A DNA stretch of 64,000 nucleotides from the NCBI RefSeq assembly GCF_014779765.1, contig NZ_JACXZA010000009.1, positions 1 through 64,000 on the forward strand. The letters run 5' to 3'. Origin of the DNA: Paenibacillus terricola. Its GTDB lineage: Bacteria > Bacillota > Bacilli > Paenibacillales > Paenibacillaceae. Shown piece by piece: positions 42,166 through 50,702 of this stretch. Each line of letters begins with the position of its first letter. The stretch's first letter is position 1. The position numbers and the translations under genes were made by a program. The notes under the pieces are model-generated. The model was not told where the DNA came from and made no database searches. It was given only the letters and a program-made list of their open reading frames with translations.

Positions 42166-42200
42166 TAGAGGTTCGCAAACTCCCTCTCTAAAAAACTAAG
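42166..42200 (+). promoter_or_regulatory. preQ1-I riboswitch
   Basis: AGAGGTTCGCAAACTCCCTC followed by TCTAAAAAACTAAG matches the compact preQ1-I aptamer: stem P1 AGAGG/CCTCT, a C-rich loop (ACTCCC) and the A-rich 3' tail AAAAAACTAA that forms the pseudoknot. The tail runs directly into the ribosome binding site of queF (AAAGGAG at 42204-42210), so ligand binding should hide it and reduce QueF translation when preQ1 is plentiful. Confidence 0.93.
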
Positions 42201-42218
42201 CTTAAAGGAGATAACATA

Positions 42219-42716
42219 ATGACAGGAAGACAACACGAGGAAATGAGCGATCTGACGCTCCTCGGCAACCAAGGCACCAAGTACCCATTCGAATACGCGC
42301 CAAGCGTGCTCGAAACGTTCGACAACAAACATCCGTACCGGGACTACTTCGTTAAGTTCAACTGCCCGGAATTCACGAGCTTGTGCCCGATTACGGGACA
42401 GCCGGATTTTGCAACGATCTATATCAGCTACATTCCGGATGTGAAGATGGTCGAGAGCAAGTCGCTCAAGCTGTATCTGTTCAGCTTCCGCAACCACGGC
42501 GATTTCCATGAGGACTGCATGAATATTATTATGAACGACCTGATCGAGCTTATGGACCCACGCTATATTGAAGTATGGGGAAAATTCACGCCGCGCGGCG
42601 GCATCTCGATCGACCCGTACTGCAACTACGGCAAGCCAGGCACGAAGTTCGAAGACATGGCGACGCAGCGTCTGATGCAGCATGATATGTACCCAGAGAA
42701 AGTGGACAACCGTTAA
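42219..42716 (+). CDS. queF: NADPH-dependent 7-cyano-7-deazaguanine reductase
   Basis: 165 residues, the short (unimodular) QueF that reduces preQ0 to preQ1 in queuosine biosynthesis. The nucleophile Cys56 and Asp63 lie in [11 protein letters not shown], and the QueF motif in [15 protein letters not shown]. It is preceded by a preQ1-I riboswitch, which confirms the pathway, and followed by its own terminator. queC, queD and queE are not in this window. Confidence 0.97.
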   Translation: MTGRQHEEMSDLTLLGNQGTKYPFEYAPSVLETFDNKHPYRDYFVKFNCPEFTSLCPITGQPDFATIYISYIPDVKMVESKSLKLYLFSFRNHGDFHEDCMNIIMNDLIELMDPRYIEVWGKFTPRGGISIDPYCNYGKPGTKFEDMATQRLMQHDMYPEKVDNR

Positions 42717-42737
42717 GTTAGCGGCTGCCCTTACAAT

Positions 42738-42783
42738 AGAAGAGCTGTCCTTGAAGTAGATAAACTTCTTGGACAGCTCTTTG
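42738..42783 (+). terminator. Terminator of queF
   Basis: AGAGCTGTCCTTGAAGTA / AACTTCTTGGACAGCTCT, a long stem with a short GATA loop, followed by TTTG. Confidence 0.85.
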
Positions 42784-42870
42784 TCGTTATGTCGGCAGCT
42801 TCTAAGTGAGTGTCACGCCGCGTTAACGCTATTGAAACCTACACACTATGCGAGCTGTCTGCGCCATTGA

Positions 42871-43620
42871 CTACTCCACCTCAATCTCCAACTCCGCCAC
42901 TAGCCGCTTCTCCGTTCCTAGCACATCACTAGAGCTTAACGAATACGAAGCTGCTGCCCCTATCACATATTTGCCTTTAGGGAGCGTTGCTGGCTGCGGG
43001 GTTGTCCGCATATAGGTATCCAGGTCGTCGGTTTGCAGTCGGTTCATGTTATAGGAGATTGGCAATTCCAACGGCATGGATTCGATAAGCTCATTGTCGT
43101 ACTGGAATGTTTCCCCAAAGAGCGCGTCACCGCTCAATATTTGCGCTTCTATCCCATCCTCCCCCTTCATGTAGTAAGTAATCATAGCTGTGCCATGATA
43201 GATCGTCACCTCTTCCTTGCTCAGTGAAGTGAAACTCGCCCAAATGTTCAGCGGCTCGCCTTCTGCATAACGTGTCTTGGCGGCCAACAGCTTCAGCTTG
43301 AACTGCTCCGTCTGGTCGGATTGGCTAACGGTCGATTTGGCGTAACGAATTTGGTTATCGTCGATATAGACCGACTTGCTCTTCGCATCGTACCCTACAA
43401 TGTCATGCAGTTGCTCCGAAATGAATCGAATCGGCACATACGTACTGCCATTCACGTTCAGGACGGACTGCCCGCTTGGCAGTTCCTTCTTCTGATTGTT
43501 CACATAGATCGAACCATTCGAGAGATGCGCTTGAACCAGATCCGATGCATAAGCAACCGCTGTACATGCGGCTCCTAAACATATAACCGCTGCTGCAATT
43601 TTCATTTTATAATTCATCAT
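42871..43620 (-). CDS. Secreted protein with copper-amine-oxidase-like stalk domain
   Basis: About 249 residues: signal peptide (MKIAAAVICLGAACTAVAYA), one stalk repeat (NVNGSTYVPIRFISEQL then SVYIDD, ~residues 25-95), and a C-terminal beta-rich domain resembling intracellular-proteinase-inhibitor-like or BsuPI folds (KLLAAKTRYAEGEPLNIWASFTS), which is a guess from pattern. Several ATG codons lie at the start; those near 43617-43620 are best spaced from GGGGG. Confidence 0.75.
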   Translation of the reverse strand: MMNYKMKIAAAVICLGAACTAVAYASDLVQAHLSNGSIYVNNQKKELPSGQSVLNVNGSTYVPIRFISEQLHDIVGYDAKSKSVYIDDNQIRYAKSTVSQSDQTEQFKLKLLAAKTRYAEGEPLNIWASFTSLSKEEVTIYHGTAMITYYMKGEDGIEAQILSGDALFGETFQYDNELIESMPLELPISYNMNRLQTDDLDTYMRTTPQPATLPKGKYVIGAAASYSLSSSDVLGTEKRLVAELEIEVE

Positions 43621-43855
43621 AATCATAACCCCCATCACTCTAGTACTCTTATTCCCTGCTAGTATTGACGTCTAGATCACTGCATTAGTTTCTATATTTG
43701 TACAAAAATAGGATGAGAATGCACTGCAGCTTCTACCCGTTTCTATTTCCACTCTGCTGGGAACTGGCATTCTTTTGTGCGATAATATTAGAACAATAAG
43801 AAAAAGGTTAAATCGTATTAATCGACGATTGATGAATGAGAGGTTATCCCTACTA

Positions 43856-44881
43856 ATGAATTGGCTCCGAAACCGCCTAACGCGCTGGATCATCGCGATC
43901 GCAGCTTTATACCTCATCCTGTTCCGGATGCCGACGCCCTACTATCTCTATCAGCCCGGAACGGTAGACCCGCTTCATGAGCTGGTTACGGTAGAACAGA
44001 GCCAGCAACAGCAAAGCGCCGGCACCTTCAACCTAACGACCGTCTATTCGCAGAGAGCCTACAACGTTGTGATGCTGATTGAAGGCATGTTAGACAAAGA
44101 TACCGAAGTGCGCCGCATATCGGATGTGCAAGGCAATCTGACGGGTGAACAATATAGAGACGTTCTGAAGCATATGATGTCGTCCTCGCAGCAGACGGCG
44201 GTCGCCTCTGCGCTGAGTGAAGCAGGCCTTCAAGTGGACAAACGTGTAACCGGCCTTTTCCTGCGTATGCTCGTGCCAGGTTCCAAGGCAGAAGGCGTGC
44301 TGGAGGTTGGCGATATCCTGCTCAAGGTGGACGGACATGCCGCCCTATCCCTTCAAGCGGTTAGCAGCTATATCACCTCGTCCAAAAAAGTAGGCGATAC
44401 CATCGAGGCAGTCATCTTGCGAGACGGCGAGGAACGAACGGAACGGATTGAGTTAGTGTCCAATAACGTGCAGGGGCAGCCCGGAATCGGTGCGATCTTC
44501 GAGCCAGAATATGCAGTGACGCCTTCGCGCAAGATCGATTTTGCCGAGTCGGATATTGGAGGTCCGTCAGCCGGCCTTATGTTCTCGCTCGAAATTCTCG
44601 ATCAGCTGCTGCCGGAGGATCTGACGCATGGTTTGAAAATCGCCGGCACAGGCACAATTGATATCAACGGCAACGTTGGGCAGATCGGTGGCATGCGTGA
44701 CAAAATTATCGCCGCACACCATGCCGGCGTCGACCTTTTCTTCTGTCCGAAGGATCAAGATGTAACAAGCCATAATGCAGAGGAAGCGATCGACGAAGCG
44801 AAGAAGCGCGGATACGATCTTCGCATCGTGCCCGTCGGGACGCTGCAGGAAGCGGTAGATTACTTACGAAGTCATTATTAA
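43856..44881 (+). CDS. YlbL-type Lon-like PDZ protease
   Basis: About 341 residues: an N-terminal membrane helix (TRWIIAIAALYLILF), a PDZ domain (VPGSKAEGVLEVGDILLKVDG), and a Lon-type S16 protease domain with catalytic Ser in SDIGGPSAGLMFSLE and Lys in GGMRDKIIAAHHAG. In Bacillus YlbL is a membrane checkpoint protease that degrades the division inhibitor YneA after DNA damage. Start is uncertain: ATG 43856 (AGAGG at long spacing) or ATG 43832. Followed after 33 nt by an AraC regulator gene. Confidence 0.85.
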   Translation: MNWLRNRLTRWIIAIAALYLILFRMPTPYYLYQPGTVDPLHELVTVEQSQQQQSAGTFNLTTVYSQRAYNVVMLIEGMLDKDTEVRRISDVQGNLTGEQYRDVLKHMMSSSQQTAVASALSEAGLQVDKRVTGLFLRMLVPGSKAEGVLEVGDILLKVDGHAALSLQAVSSYITSSKKVGDTIEAVILRDGEERTERIELVSNNVQGQPGIGAIFEPEYAVTPSRKIDFAESDIGGPSAGLMFSLEILDQLLPEDLTHGLKIAGTGTIDINGNVGQIGGMRDKIIAAHHAGVDLFFCPKDQDVTSHNAEEAIDEAKKRGYDLRIVPVGTLQEAVDYLRSHY

Positions 44882-44914
44882 TGGCAGAGTTTACGGACGA
44901 GGGGGTGACAGCGG

Positions 44915-45883
44915 ATGGAGGAACAGAAAACCGTGCCAGACGACAAGCAGCCAGCTTCTGCTCTAGATGAGATGGACAAGTTGGACGAAGAACAAGAACT
45001 TGCGCCAATTGGCGATACGAGAGGCGAACACGACTATCATCGGTTTATTCTGAACCCGGCGCCTAGCGAGGGGCAGCTTACCGTTCTGTTCAGCGGCGAG
45101 GGCCGTACTCATCCGCTGCACAAAATCGGCCCCGCGATCCACGACTACGTACTCGTGCATACGGTACTGTCCGGTCACGGCGTCTATCGAACGCGCGGTC
45201 AATCGTATACATGCCGAGGCGGGGATTCGTTCGTCATTTTCCCAGGCGAACTGTTCTCATATCAGGCGGATGCGGAAGAACCTTGGCATTATGTATGGGT
45301 CGGATTCGTTGGTTCCAATGCCAATGCGCTGCTCGATTCGATGGGCGTAACACCGGAACGTCCCGTCGTTCGCGGCGCACGCCTGCCCGACCTGCGGCCG
45401 CTGTACAACTCGCTGAATGACACGCTGCAGCGGACGGACGATCCGCTGCTTGCCGATCTAGAAGGTTCAGGCTGGCTCCGGCTTATCCTTGGTCAATTGG
45501 GACGCATCTGCCGCGGCAACAGAACGTCGTCTGACCTGGATACAGCAGCAATTGATCGGCAGATTGAACAGGCGATCCGCTTCATGTCGCTCCATTACAC
45601 GCAACCTGTGTCCATCGATCAGCTGTCTCGTACGCTTGGCTATCATCGGACGCATCTTAGCCGCATGTTCAAGCGGACGACAGGGTTGTCGCCGAAACAG
45701 TATCTCATGCAGATCCGACTGGAACGCGCGCAGACACTGCTGTCCGATACGTCGATGCCGATCGACCAAGTTGCATCGGCTGTCGGATTTAACGACCCGC
45801 TCTATTTCTCGAAGAAATTCAAGGATTGGGCCGGCGCCTCCCCTTCGACTTATCGCAAGGAACTGCCGCAGCGTGATCTGTGA
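44915..45883 (+). CDS. AraC-family transcriptional regulator with cupin sensor
   Basis: 322 residues: an acidic N-terminal tail, a cupin ligand-binding domain (HTVLSGHGVYRTRGQSYTCRGGDSFVIFPGE) and two C-terminal helix-turn-helix motifs (SIDQLSRTLGYHRTHLSRMFKRTTGLSP; PIDQVASAVGFNDPLYFSKKFKDWAG). Probably a sugar-responsive activator; target not adjacent. Its last 34 nt overlap the convergent zinc-ribbon gene. Start follows GGGGGTGA. Confidence 0.88.
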   Translation: MEEQKTVPDDKQPASALDEMDKLDEEQELAPIGDTRGEHDYHRFILNPAPSEGQLTVLFSGEGRTHPLHKIGPAIHDYVLVHTVLSGHGVYRTRGQSYTCRGGDSFVIFPGELFSYQADAEEPWHYVWVGFVGSNANALLDSMGVTPERPVVRGARLPDLRPLYNSLNDTLQRTDDPLLADLEGSGWLRLILGQLGRICRGNRTSSDLDTAAIDRQIEQAIRFMSLHYTQPVSIDQLSRTLGYHRTHLSRMFKRTTGLSPKQYLMQIRLERAQTLLSDTSMPIDQVASAVGFNDPLYFSKKFKDWAGASPSTYRKELPQRDL

Positions 45884-46248
45884 CGCCGATCGATAAGCAG
45901 ATACCGCTCCGTACGGAAGCTGATCATTCGGGCAGCGAATAAGACAAGAGCCAGAAGCATTGCGATGAGCAGCGGTTTACCCGTATAGCCTGCCACACAA
46001 ATTGCAATACCGAGGCTGATAAGAGAAGCTTCAAACGACAAGGCGGCAACACGTTCGACGCGAAGTGAGCCAACGCCTGCGCAATGATTGCATAATGATG
46101 CAGAATTCGTACTATGATTAGACTGTGTTTGGGCCGCATCGCCATCCGGGATGCGGCTTTGCTGTGTGCAGACGGACAGCTGTCTGCCTGTTCCGCTGCA
46201 CACTTCACATGCTCGATGGGTCGACGCATACATGAGCTCTACCTTCAT
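45850..46248 (-). CDS. Small zinc-ribbon membrane protein coupled to MATE exporter
   Basis: 132 residues. The N-terminal half has two CxxCxGxG units (CEVCSGTG near residue 14 and CNHCAGVG near 53) as in the DnaJ zinc domain, plus a lone Cys between; the C-terminal half has two or three hydrophobic helices (SLISLGIAICVAGY, PLLIAMLLALVLFAA). Its ATG overlaps the MATE gene stop as ATGA, with GGAGGGG upstream, so it is made with the transporter. I know no named family for this combination. Possibly an assembly or regulatory partner of the exporter. Confidence 0.7.
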   Translation of the reverse strand: MKVELMYASTHRACEVCSGTGRQLSVCTQQSRIPDGDAAQTQSNHSTNSASLCNHCAGVGSLRVERVAALSFEASLISLGIAICVAGYTGKPLLIAMLLALVLFAARMISFRTERYLLIDRRHRSRCGSSLR

Positions 46249-47630
46249 CCTGTTACCCCTCCGTTTCGCAGCGCCGGTACGACAAGCGCCTGTTCGCTCG
46301 GCAGCTTCCGCCGCCTTCTCCATCGCCAGCCAACGAGAACCGCGCGATATAATTCATCGATCATTAAGCCGGCCAGCACGCCAACGATCCCCCACCCTGC
46401 CAACACGCCGAACACGTAGGCGCCGCCAGTTGCGAACAACCACATCCCAATGACCGTATTGAGCGCAACGAACTTGGCTTCTCCAATCGCATTAAGCGTC
46501 TGGGTTAATGCGTATGTCCAAGCGCGCATCGGCTGCCAGATGAGACACATGAGAAGCAGCGGCAATGCCTCCGTAATTACCTGTTCATCCGATGTGAACC
46601 AGCCAAGCGCCTCGCGGCCGAAGCTGAAGACGAGCGCAGCAAGCCCAAGCGCAAGCGGAATCCCGACTGCCGCCGCACGATATGGGCTCCGATATGCCGC
46701 ATCATATCGCTTACCGCCATACAGCTGACTGCACTGAATCTGAGCCGCCATTCCAAGCGCTGACCCGATCAGCCATGGCAGCTGTTGAATGACATTGGTA
46801 TACGTGTATGCAGCAAGTGAAATCGCGCCAAGCGACGATACGATCGACAGCTGAACGATTTGGGAATACCCCCAAGAAGCTGCTGTTCCGAGATTGGGCA
46901 GCCCGATCTCGACCATCTCCTTCAAGATGGAGCGGTCGAATCCGCGCCAGTCGGAGCGTTGGAATCGCTGCTGGAAAGCACCGTTCAGCACCCATATGCT
47001 GACGAGCAGCGCAAGCAATCGACTGACGATTGTAGATATGCCAATGCCGACGATGCCCAGCTTCGGCAAGCCAAGCGCGCCGAATATGAAACCATAGTTC
47101 AGAATGAGATGCACCGCATTCATGCCGATGGCAATCAGCATCGGCGCTCTCGTGTTGCCTGTACTGCGTATCATGGAAGTCATCATCATATTAAGCTCGG
47201 TAATAATGACGCATGAGCCAACGATCGTCATATACGTAATGGCGTTGGGCGCTACTTCAGCCGGGGTTTGCATGAGATGGACAATGCCGCCTGATCCGAA
47301 AGCGAATACAAAGCTGAGCATCGCTCCACCGATGATCCCCGCCTTCAATGCCATCGCAGATGCCCGCCTCGCTGTATCGGGCGAACCCGCTCCCCAATGC
47401 CGGGCTATCACAATGCCTGCCCCGCCGTTAATGAGAACGAAGATGGTCATAATGGACTGCAGCACTTGATTGGATAAGCCAACGGCAGAAACCGCGTTGT
47501 CACCTAGACGGCTAACCATCAAGGAATCGACCGTTCCCATAAGAAATTGCAGCAGCGTCTCGATGGCGATTGGCCATGCGAGCGCGAATAGCGATATCGG
47601 AACGATGTCCTTACGCGCTGATGTGGGCAT
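46245..47630 (-). CDS. MATE-family multidrug efflux transporter
   Basis: About 461 residues, twelve helices, with the duplicated MATE pattern (PIAIETLLQFLMGTVDSLMVSRLGDNAVSAVGLSNQV in the first half; GLPNLGTAASWGYSQIVQLSIVSSLGA in the second). It exports cationic compounds in exchange for Na+ or H+. The ATG at 47630 follows GGGAGG at 12 nt; the 42 codons upstream in the same frame (RPQKGVRRIVIRGRLRN) do not look like a MATE N-terminus. Divergent from an AraC regulator at 47826, which may control it. Confidence 0.88.
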   Translation of the reverse strand: MPTSARKDIVPISLFALAWPIAIETLLQFLMGTVDSLMVSRLGDNAVSAVGLSNQVLQSIMTIFVLINGGAGIVIARHWGAGSPDTARRASAMALKAGIIGGAMLSFVFAFGSGGIVHLMQTPAEVAPNAITYMTIVGSCVIITELNMMMTSMIRSTGNTRAPMLIAIGMNAVHLILNYGFIFGALGLPKLGIVGIGISTIVSRLLALLVSIWVLNGAFQQRFQRSDWRGFDRSILKEMVEIGLPNLGTAASWGYSQIVQLSIVSSLGAISLAAYTYTNVIQQLPWLIGSALGMAAQIQCSQLYGGKRYDAAYRSPYRAAAVGIPLALGLAALVFSFGREALGWFTSDEQVITEALPLLLMCLIWQPMRAWTYALTQTLNAIGEAKFVALNTVIGMWLFATGGAYVFGVLAGWGIVGVLAGLMIDELYRAVLVGWRWRRRRKLPSEQALVVPALRNGGVTG

Positions 47631-47825
47631 GCTGTTACGCAGCCTCCCTCTGATGACAATCCGCCTCACTCCCTTCTGAGGACGGATCGATCCTTCTGTT
47701 GTGTGACGATTTTGCTCCGAAATCGTGTTACTATTAAACAATATATAAGGATACAACGTGGAAGTCTTACTGCTTCTTGTCGTTTATTATTCCAATCTTG
47801 CGATTCGTAACAAGGAGGATCTCGG

Positions 47826-48704
47826 ATGAATCGAGAGCTGTGGGAGAATACGGAGCTGGCTGACCCTGCCTTCCCCATCAATGTGTTCCATACGACCTTT
47901 CGGCATGTTGATTTCCTGCGGCTGCATTGGCATGAGCATTTGGAGATCATTCATATTGTGCAGGGCGAAGCTGCCTATCAAGTCGGAGGACGAACCATCA
48001 TCGCCCGCCAAGGAGATCTGTTGTTCATTAACAGCGGCGAGCTGCATGCAGCAAGCTTAACGAATGCCAATGTCCCTGCAACCATCTGCACCATTGTGTT
48101 CAACCCCTCCATGCTCAACTTGAAGGAACCGCGTATTAGCGACATTGTTGCGCCTTATACGTCTGGACTTTCACTGATCGCGAACGAGTTCCAACAGGCG
48201 GAGAGGCTCTACCCGCAGTTGTTTGATATGTTCGCTCGGCTCGCTGATGAATTCAACGCCAAGCGTCCCGGATTCGAGCTCGCTGTCCGCGCGTACTGCC
48301 AACTGTTGTTTACATGGCTGAGCCGTGAGTATACGGCGACGAAGCGCAGTGACACTGAGATCGAGATGCTTCGCTTGAAGAATGACCGTTTCAAAGAGTT
48401 GTTTACATACTTAGAAGAGCGTTATATGGAACGGATATCCGTCGAGCAGGCAGCGGCTATCGTGCATTTGAGCGTTTATCATTTTTGCCGGATATTCAAG
48501 CAGATTACAGGGCAGACGTTCATACAATTCATGAATCTTCATCGCATGAATAAGGCGGAACAGCTGCTTATGCAAACCTCGATGAGCATAACGGAAATCG
48601 CTGCCGAGGTGGGCTGCAGCAGCATCAACAGTTTCTCGAAGCTGTTCCGTCAGCTGAAGGGCGCCTCTCCCCGCGATGTGCGCCGCGACCGAATCAGAAG
48701 CTAG
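47826..48704 (+). CDS. AraC-family transcriptional regulator
   Basis: 292 residues: a cupin domain (FRHVDFLRLHWHEHLEIIHIVQGEAAYQVGGRTIIARQGDLLFINSGELHA pattern) and two HTH motifs (SVEQAAAIVHLSVYHFCRIFKQITGQTF; SITEIAAEVGCSSINSFSKLFRQLKG). AAGGAGG precedes the ATG. Divergent from the MATE gene across a 195-nt gap that would hold both promoters, so regulation of that exporter is a reasonable inference. Confidence 0.88.
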   Translation: MNRELWENTELADPAFPINVFHTTFRHVDFLRLHWHEHLEIIHIVQGEAAYQVGGRTIIARQGDLLFINSGELHAASLTNANVPATICTIVFNPSMLNLKEPRISDIVAPYTSGLSLIANEFQQAERLYPQLFDMFARLADEFNAKRPGFELAVRAYCQLLFTWLSREYTATKRSDTEIEMLRLKNDRFKELFTYLEERYMERISVEQAAAIVHLSVYHFCRIFKQITGQTFIQFMNLHRMNKAEQLLMQTSMSITEIAAEVGCSSINSFSKLFRQLKGASPRDVRRDRIRS

Positions 48705-48776
48705 AGCTGGGCGTTGACCAGCTAGAGGATGAGGAAGAATAAGGGCGTGGGCTGAACAGGTGTGGGCTGACTGCCC

Positions 48777-48805
48777 TTGCGTCCACTCTCGCGCTCTGCT
48801 ATACT
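48777..48805 (+). promoter_or_regulatory. serS promoter
   Basis: TTGCGT (48777-48782), 17-bp spacer, TATACT (48800-48805), followed by the long T-box leader. Confidence 0.82.
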
Positions 48806-48811
48806 TGCTCA

Positions 48812-49047
48812 TAATTTCAAATCGACATTATGCCCATGAAGAGCATCCAACTCGGAGGCGTTCCCGTCAAGACAGCTTCGCTTCGTGCAGATGCACCGCT
48901 GCAAGCTTGTGTCCTAAGTTTACCGGCACCGCCCGTTATCGCGGAACCAAAGCGGATCGCTCGGCCTCGTGCCGGCGGTCAAGTTGGGTGGCACCGCGAG
49001 TTATAGAACGCTCCTCGTCCCATACGGATGAGGGCGTTCTTTGTTTT
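48812..49047 (+). promoter_or_regulatory. T-box riboswitch (tRNA-Ser) upstream of serS
   Basis: A ~240-nt leader carries the T-box sequence GTTGGGTGGCACCGCG (48983-48998), the part that pairs with the free tRNA CCA end, followed by the terminator GAACGCTCCTCGTCCC / GAGGGCGTTC (49005-49041) with a T-rich tail to 49047. Uncharged tRNA-Ser should stabilise the antiterminator and allow serS transcription. The specifier codon is inferred from the downstream gene and was not located with certainty. Confidence 0.93.
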
Positions 49048-49079
49048 TGTCTCAAACAAAACATAAGGAGCGGTGTAAC

Positions 49080-50372
49080 ATGTTAGACATCAAATGGATT
49101 CGAGCACATGCAGACGAGGTGCAGCAAGCAGCGGACGATAAACGGATCAGCCTGCGCGTGAGCGAACTGCTCGCAGTAGATGACGAGCGCAAACGGATTG
49201 CACAAGAAACGGATCGGCTTCGGGAGGCGCGCAACGCGGCTTCGAGGGAAATAGGCAGGCTGATGAAGGATGGAGACACGGCGGCTGCCGATGCGATTCG
49301 TCGTGAGACGGCAGCGATGCTCGAGGAGCTCGATTCGCTGCAGCCGACACTAGCAGAGATTGAGCATCAATGGTCGCAACTTATGCTGCTCGTGCCGAAT
49401 GTGGTTTCGCCCGCCACGCCTCGCGGCGCGTCGGATGCAGACAACGTGATGGTGCGGCAGGTTGGCGAGCCCCCTGCCTTCGACTTCGCGCCGCGAAGCC
49501 ACGTTGAGCTTGGTGAACTTCACGGTCTGATTGACCTGGCTCGCGGTGTGAAAACCGCCGGTACGCGGCAATATTACTTGCGCGGGGCTGGCGTGCTGCT
49601 TCATCGCGCCGTTCAGCAGCTTGCGCTGGATGTGCTGCTCGAACGCGGCTTCACGCCGCTCGATGTGCCGCTAGCCGTACGCGAAGAAGCGATGGTGAAC
49701 ACCGGCTTCTTCCCGCTTGGCGCGGATCAGACGTACCGCATCGCGGACGAGGATCGGCTGCTTGTCGGCACATCGGAGGTGCCGCTCATCTCGTACTTCA
49801 GCGGCGAGATCGTCGATGTGGCGGAGCCGATTCGGCTCGCCGCTGCATCGCTCTGCTTCCGCAGCGAAGTGGGTTCGGCAGGCCGCGATGTACACGGGCT
49901 GTACCGGGTGCATCAATTCGCGAAGGTGGAACAAGTCGTCTTGTGCGAAGCCGACCCTGAAGTATCGGAACGCATTCTGCATGAGATAACGTCGCATGCG
50001 GAACATATTTTGAAACTGCTGGAGCTTCCGTACCAGGTTATGGCGGTCTGCACCGGCGACATGTCGCAGAAAACGTACCAGCAGTTCGATATCGAGACTT
50101 GGATGCCTAGCCGAGATGCATATGGCGAGACGCATTCGTCGTCGAACGTGCATGATTTTCAAGCTCGGCGCTCGAACATTCGTTATCGCGGGGCGGACGG
50201 CAAGCTTCACTACTGCCATACGCTCAACAACACCGCTGTCGCATCGCCGCGCATTCTTATCCCGCTGCTCGAGAACCATCAAGAAGCGGACGGCTCGATC
50301 CGCATTCCAGCTGCACTGCAGCCGTATATGGGCGGGTTGAAACGGCTTGTCCTCCCATCGCCGATAGAATAG
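49080..50372 (+). CDS. serS: Serine--tRNA ligase
   Basis: 430 residues, normal bacterial SerRS length. N-terminal coiled-coil arm that holds the tRNA long arm (residues ~27-100), then the class II core with motif 2 (LCFRSEVGSAGRDVHGLYRVHQF) and motif 3 (NNTAVASPRILIPLLENHQ near 385-405). Start after AAGGAGCGG. Controlled by a T-box leader; followed by a terminator. Confidence 0.97.
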   Translation: MLDIKWIRAHADEVQQAADDKRISLRVSELLAVDDERKRIAQETDRLREARNAASREIGRLMKDGDTAAADAIRRETAAMLEELDSLQPTLAEIEHQWSQLMLLVPNVVSPATPRGASDADNVMVRQVGEPPAFDFAPRSHVELGELHGLIDLARGVKTAGTRQYYLRGAGVLLHRAVQQLALDVLLERGFTPLDVPLAVREEAMVNTGFFPLGADQTYRIADEDRLLVGTSEVPLISYFSGEIVDVAEPIRLAAASLCFRSEVGSAGRDVHGLYRVHQFAKVEQVVLCEADPEVSERILHEITSHAEHILKLLELPYQVMAVCTGDMSQKTYQQFDIETWMPSRDAYGETHSSSNVHDFQARRSNIRYRGADGKLHYCHTLNNTAVASPRILIPLLENHQEADGSIRIPAALQPYMGGLKRLVLPSPIE

Positions 50373-50384
50373 TTTGATTCGAGA

Positions 50385-50421
50385 CGAATACCTGCCATTA
50401 TGCAGGTATTCGCTCTTTATT
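50385..50421 (+). terminator. Terminator of serS
   Basis: CGAATACCTGC / GCAGGTATTCG with a CATTAT loop and T-rich tail. The rest of the gap to 50702 contains no supported gene; a 70-codon frame at 50400 overlaps this terminator and has no ribosome binding site. Confidence 0.85.
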
Positions 50422-50702
50422 GGTCAGCATCAGCATGGCCGTTGGAGCATGAAATGGTTAGATTCCTCTCATACGATCAATTGCCTCAAATCCACCGCTA
50501 CTCTCGGGACAAACCAACGTATAATGTAACGCAGACTGCGCATGGGAACTATGCGCTTCATTCGGATGAAAGAAGGTTCCTGCTTTCCTTCACCCTATAC
50601 AACACCTAACAATTCCTGTTAAAGGATTCGCGCGCAATTTGTCGAATAAATAGAATAATGTTCATTTTGAACAACGATGAGAACAGGGGATGACCAAGCT
50701 TC

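Noticed and set aside
50400-50609. 70-codon plus-strand frame after serS
   Set aside because: It begins in the serS terminator, has no ribosome binding site and no recognisable protein features.
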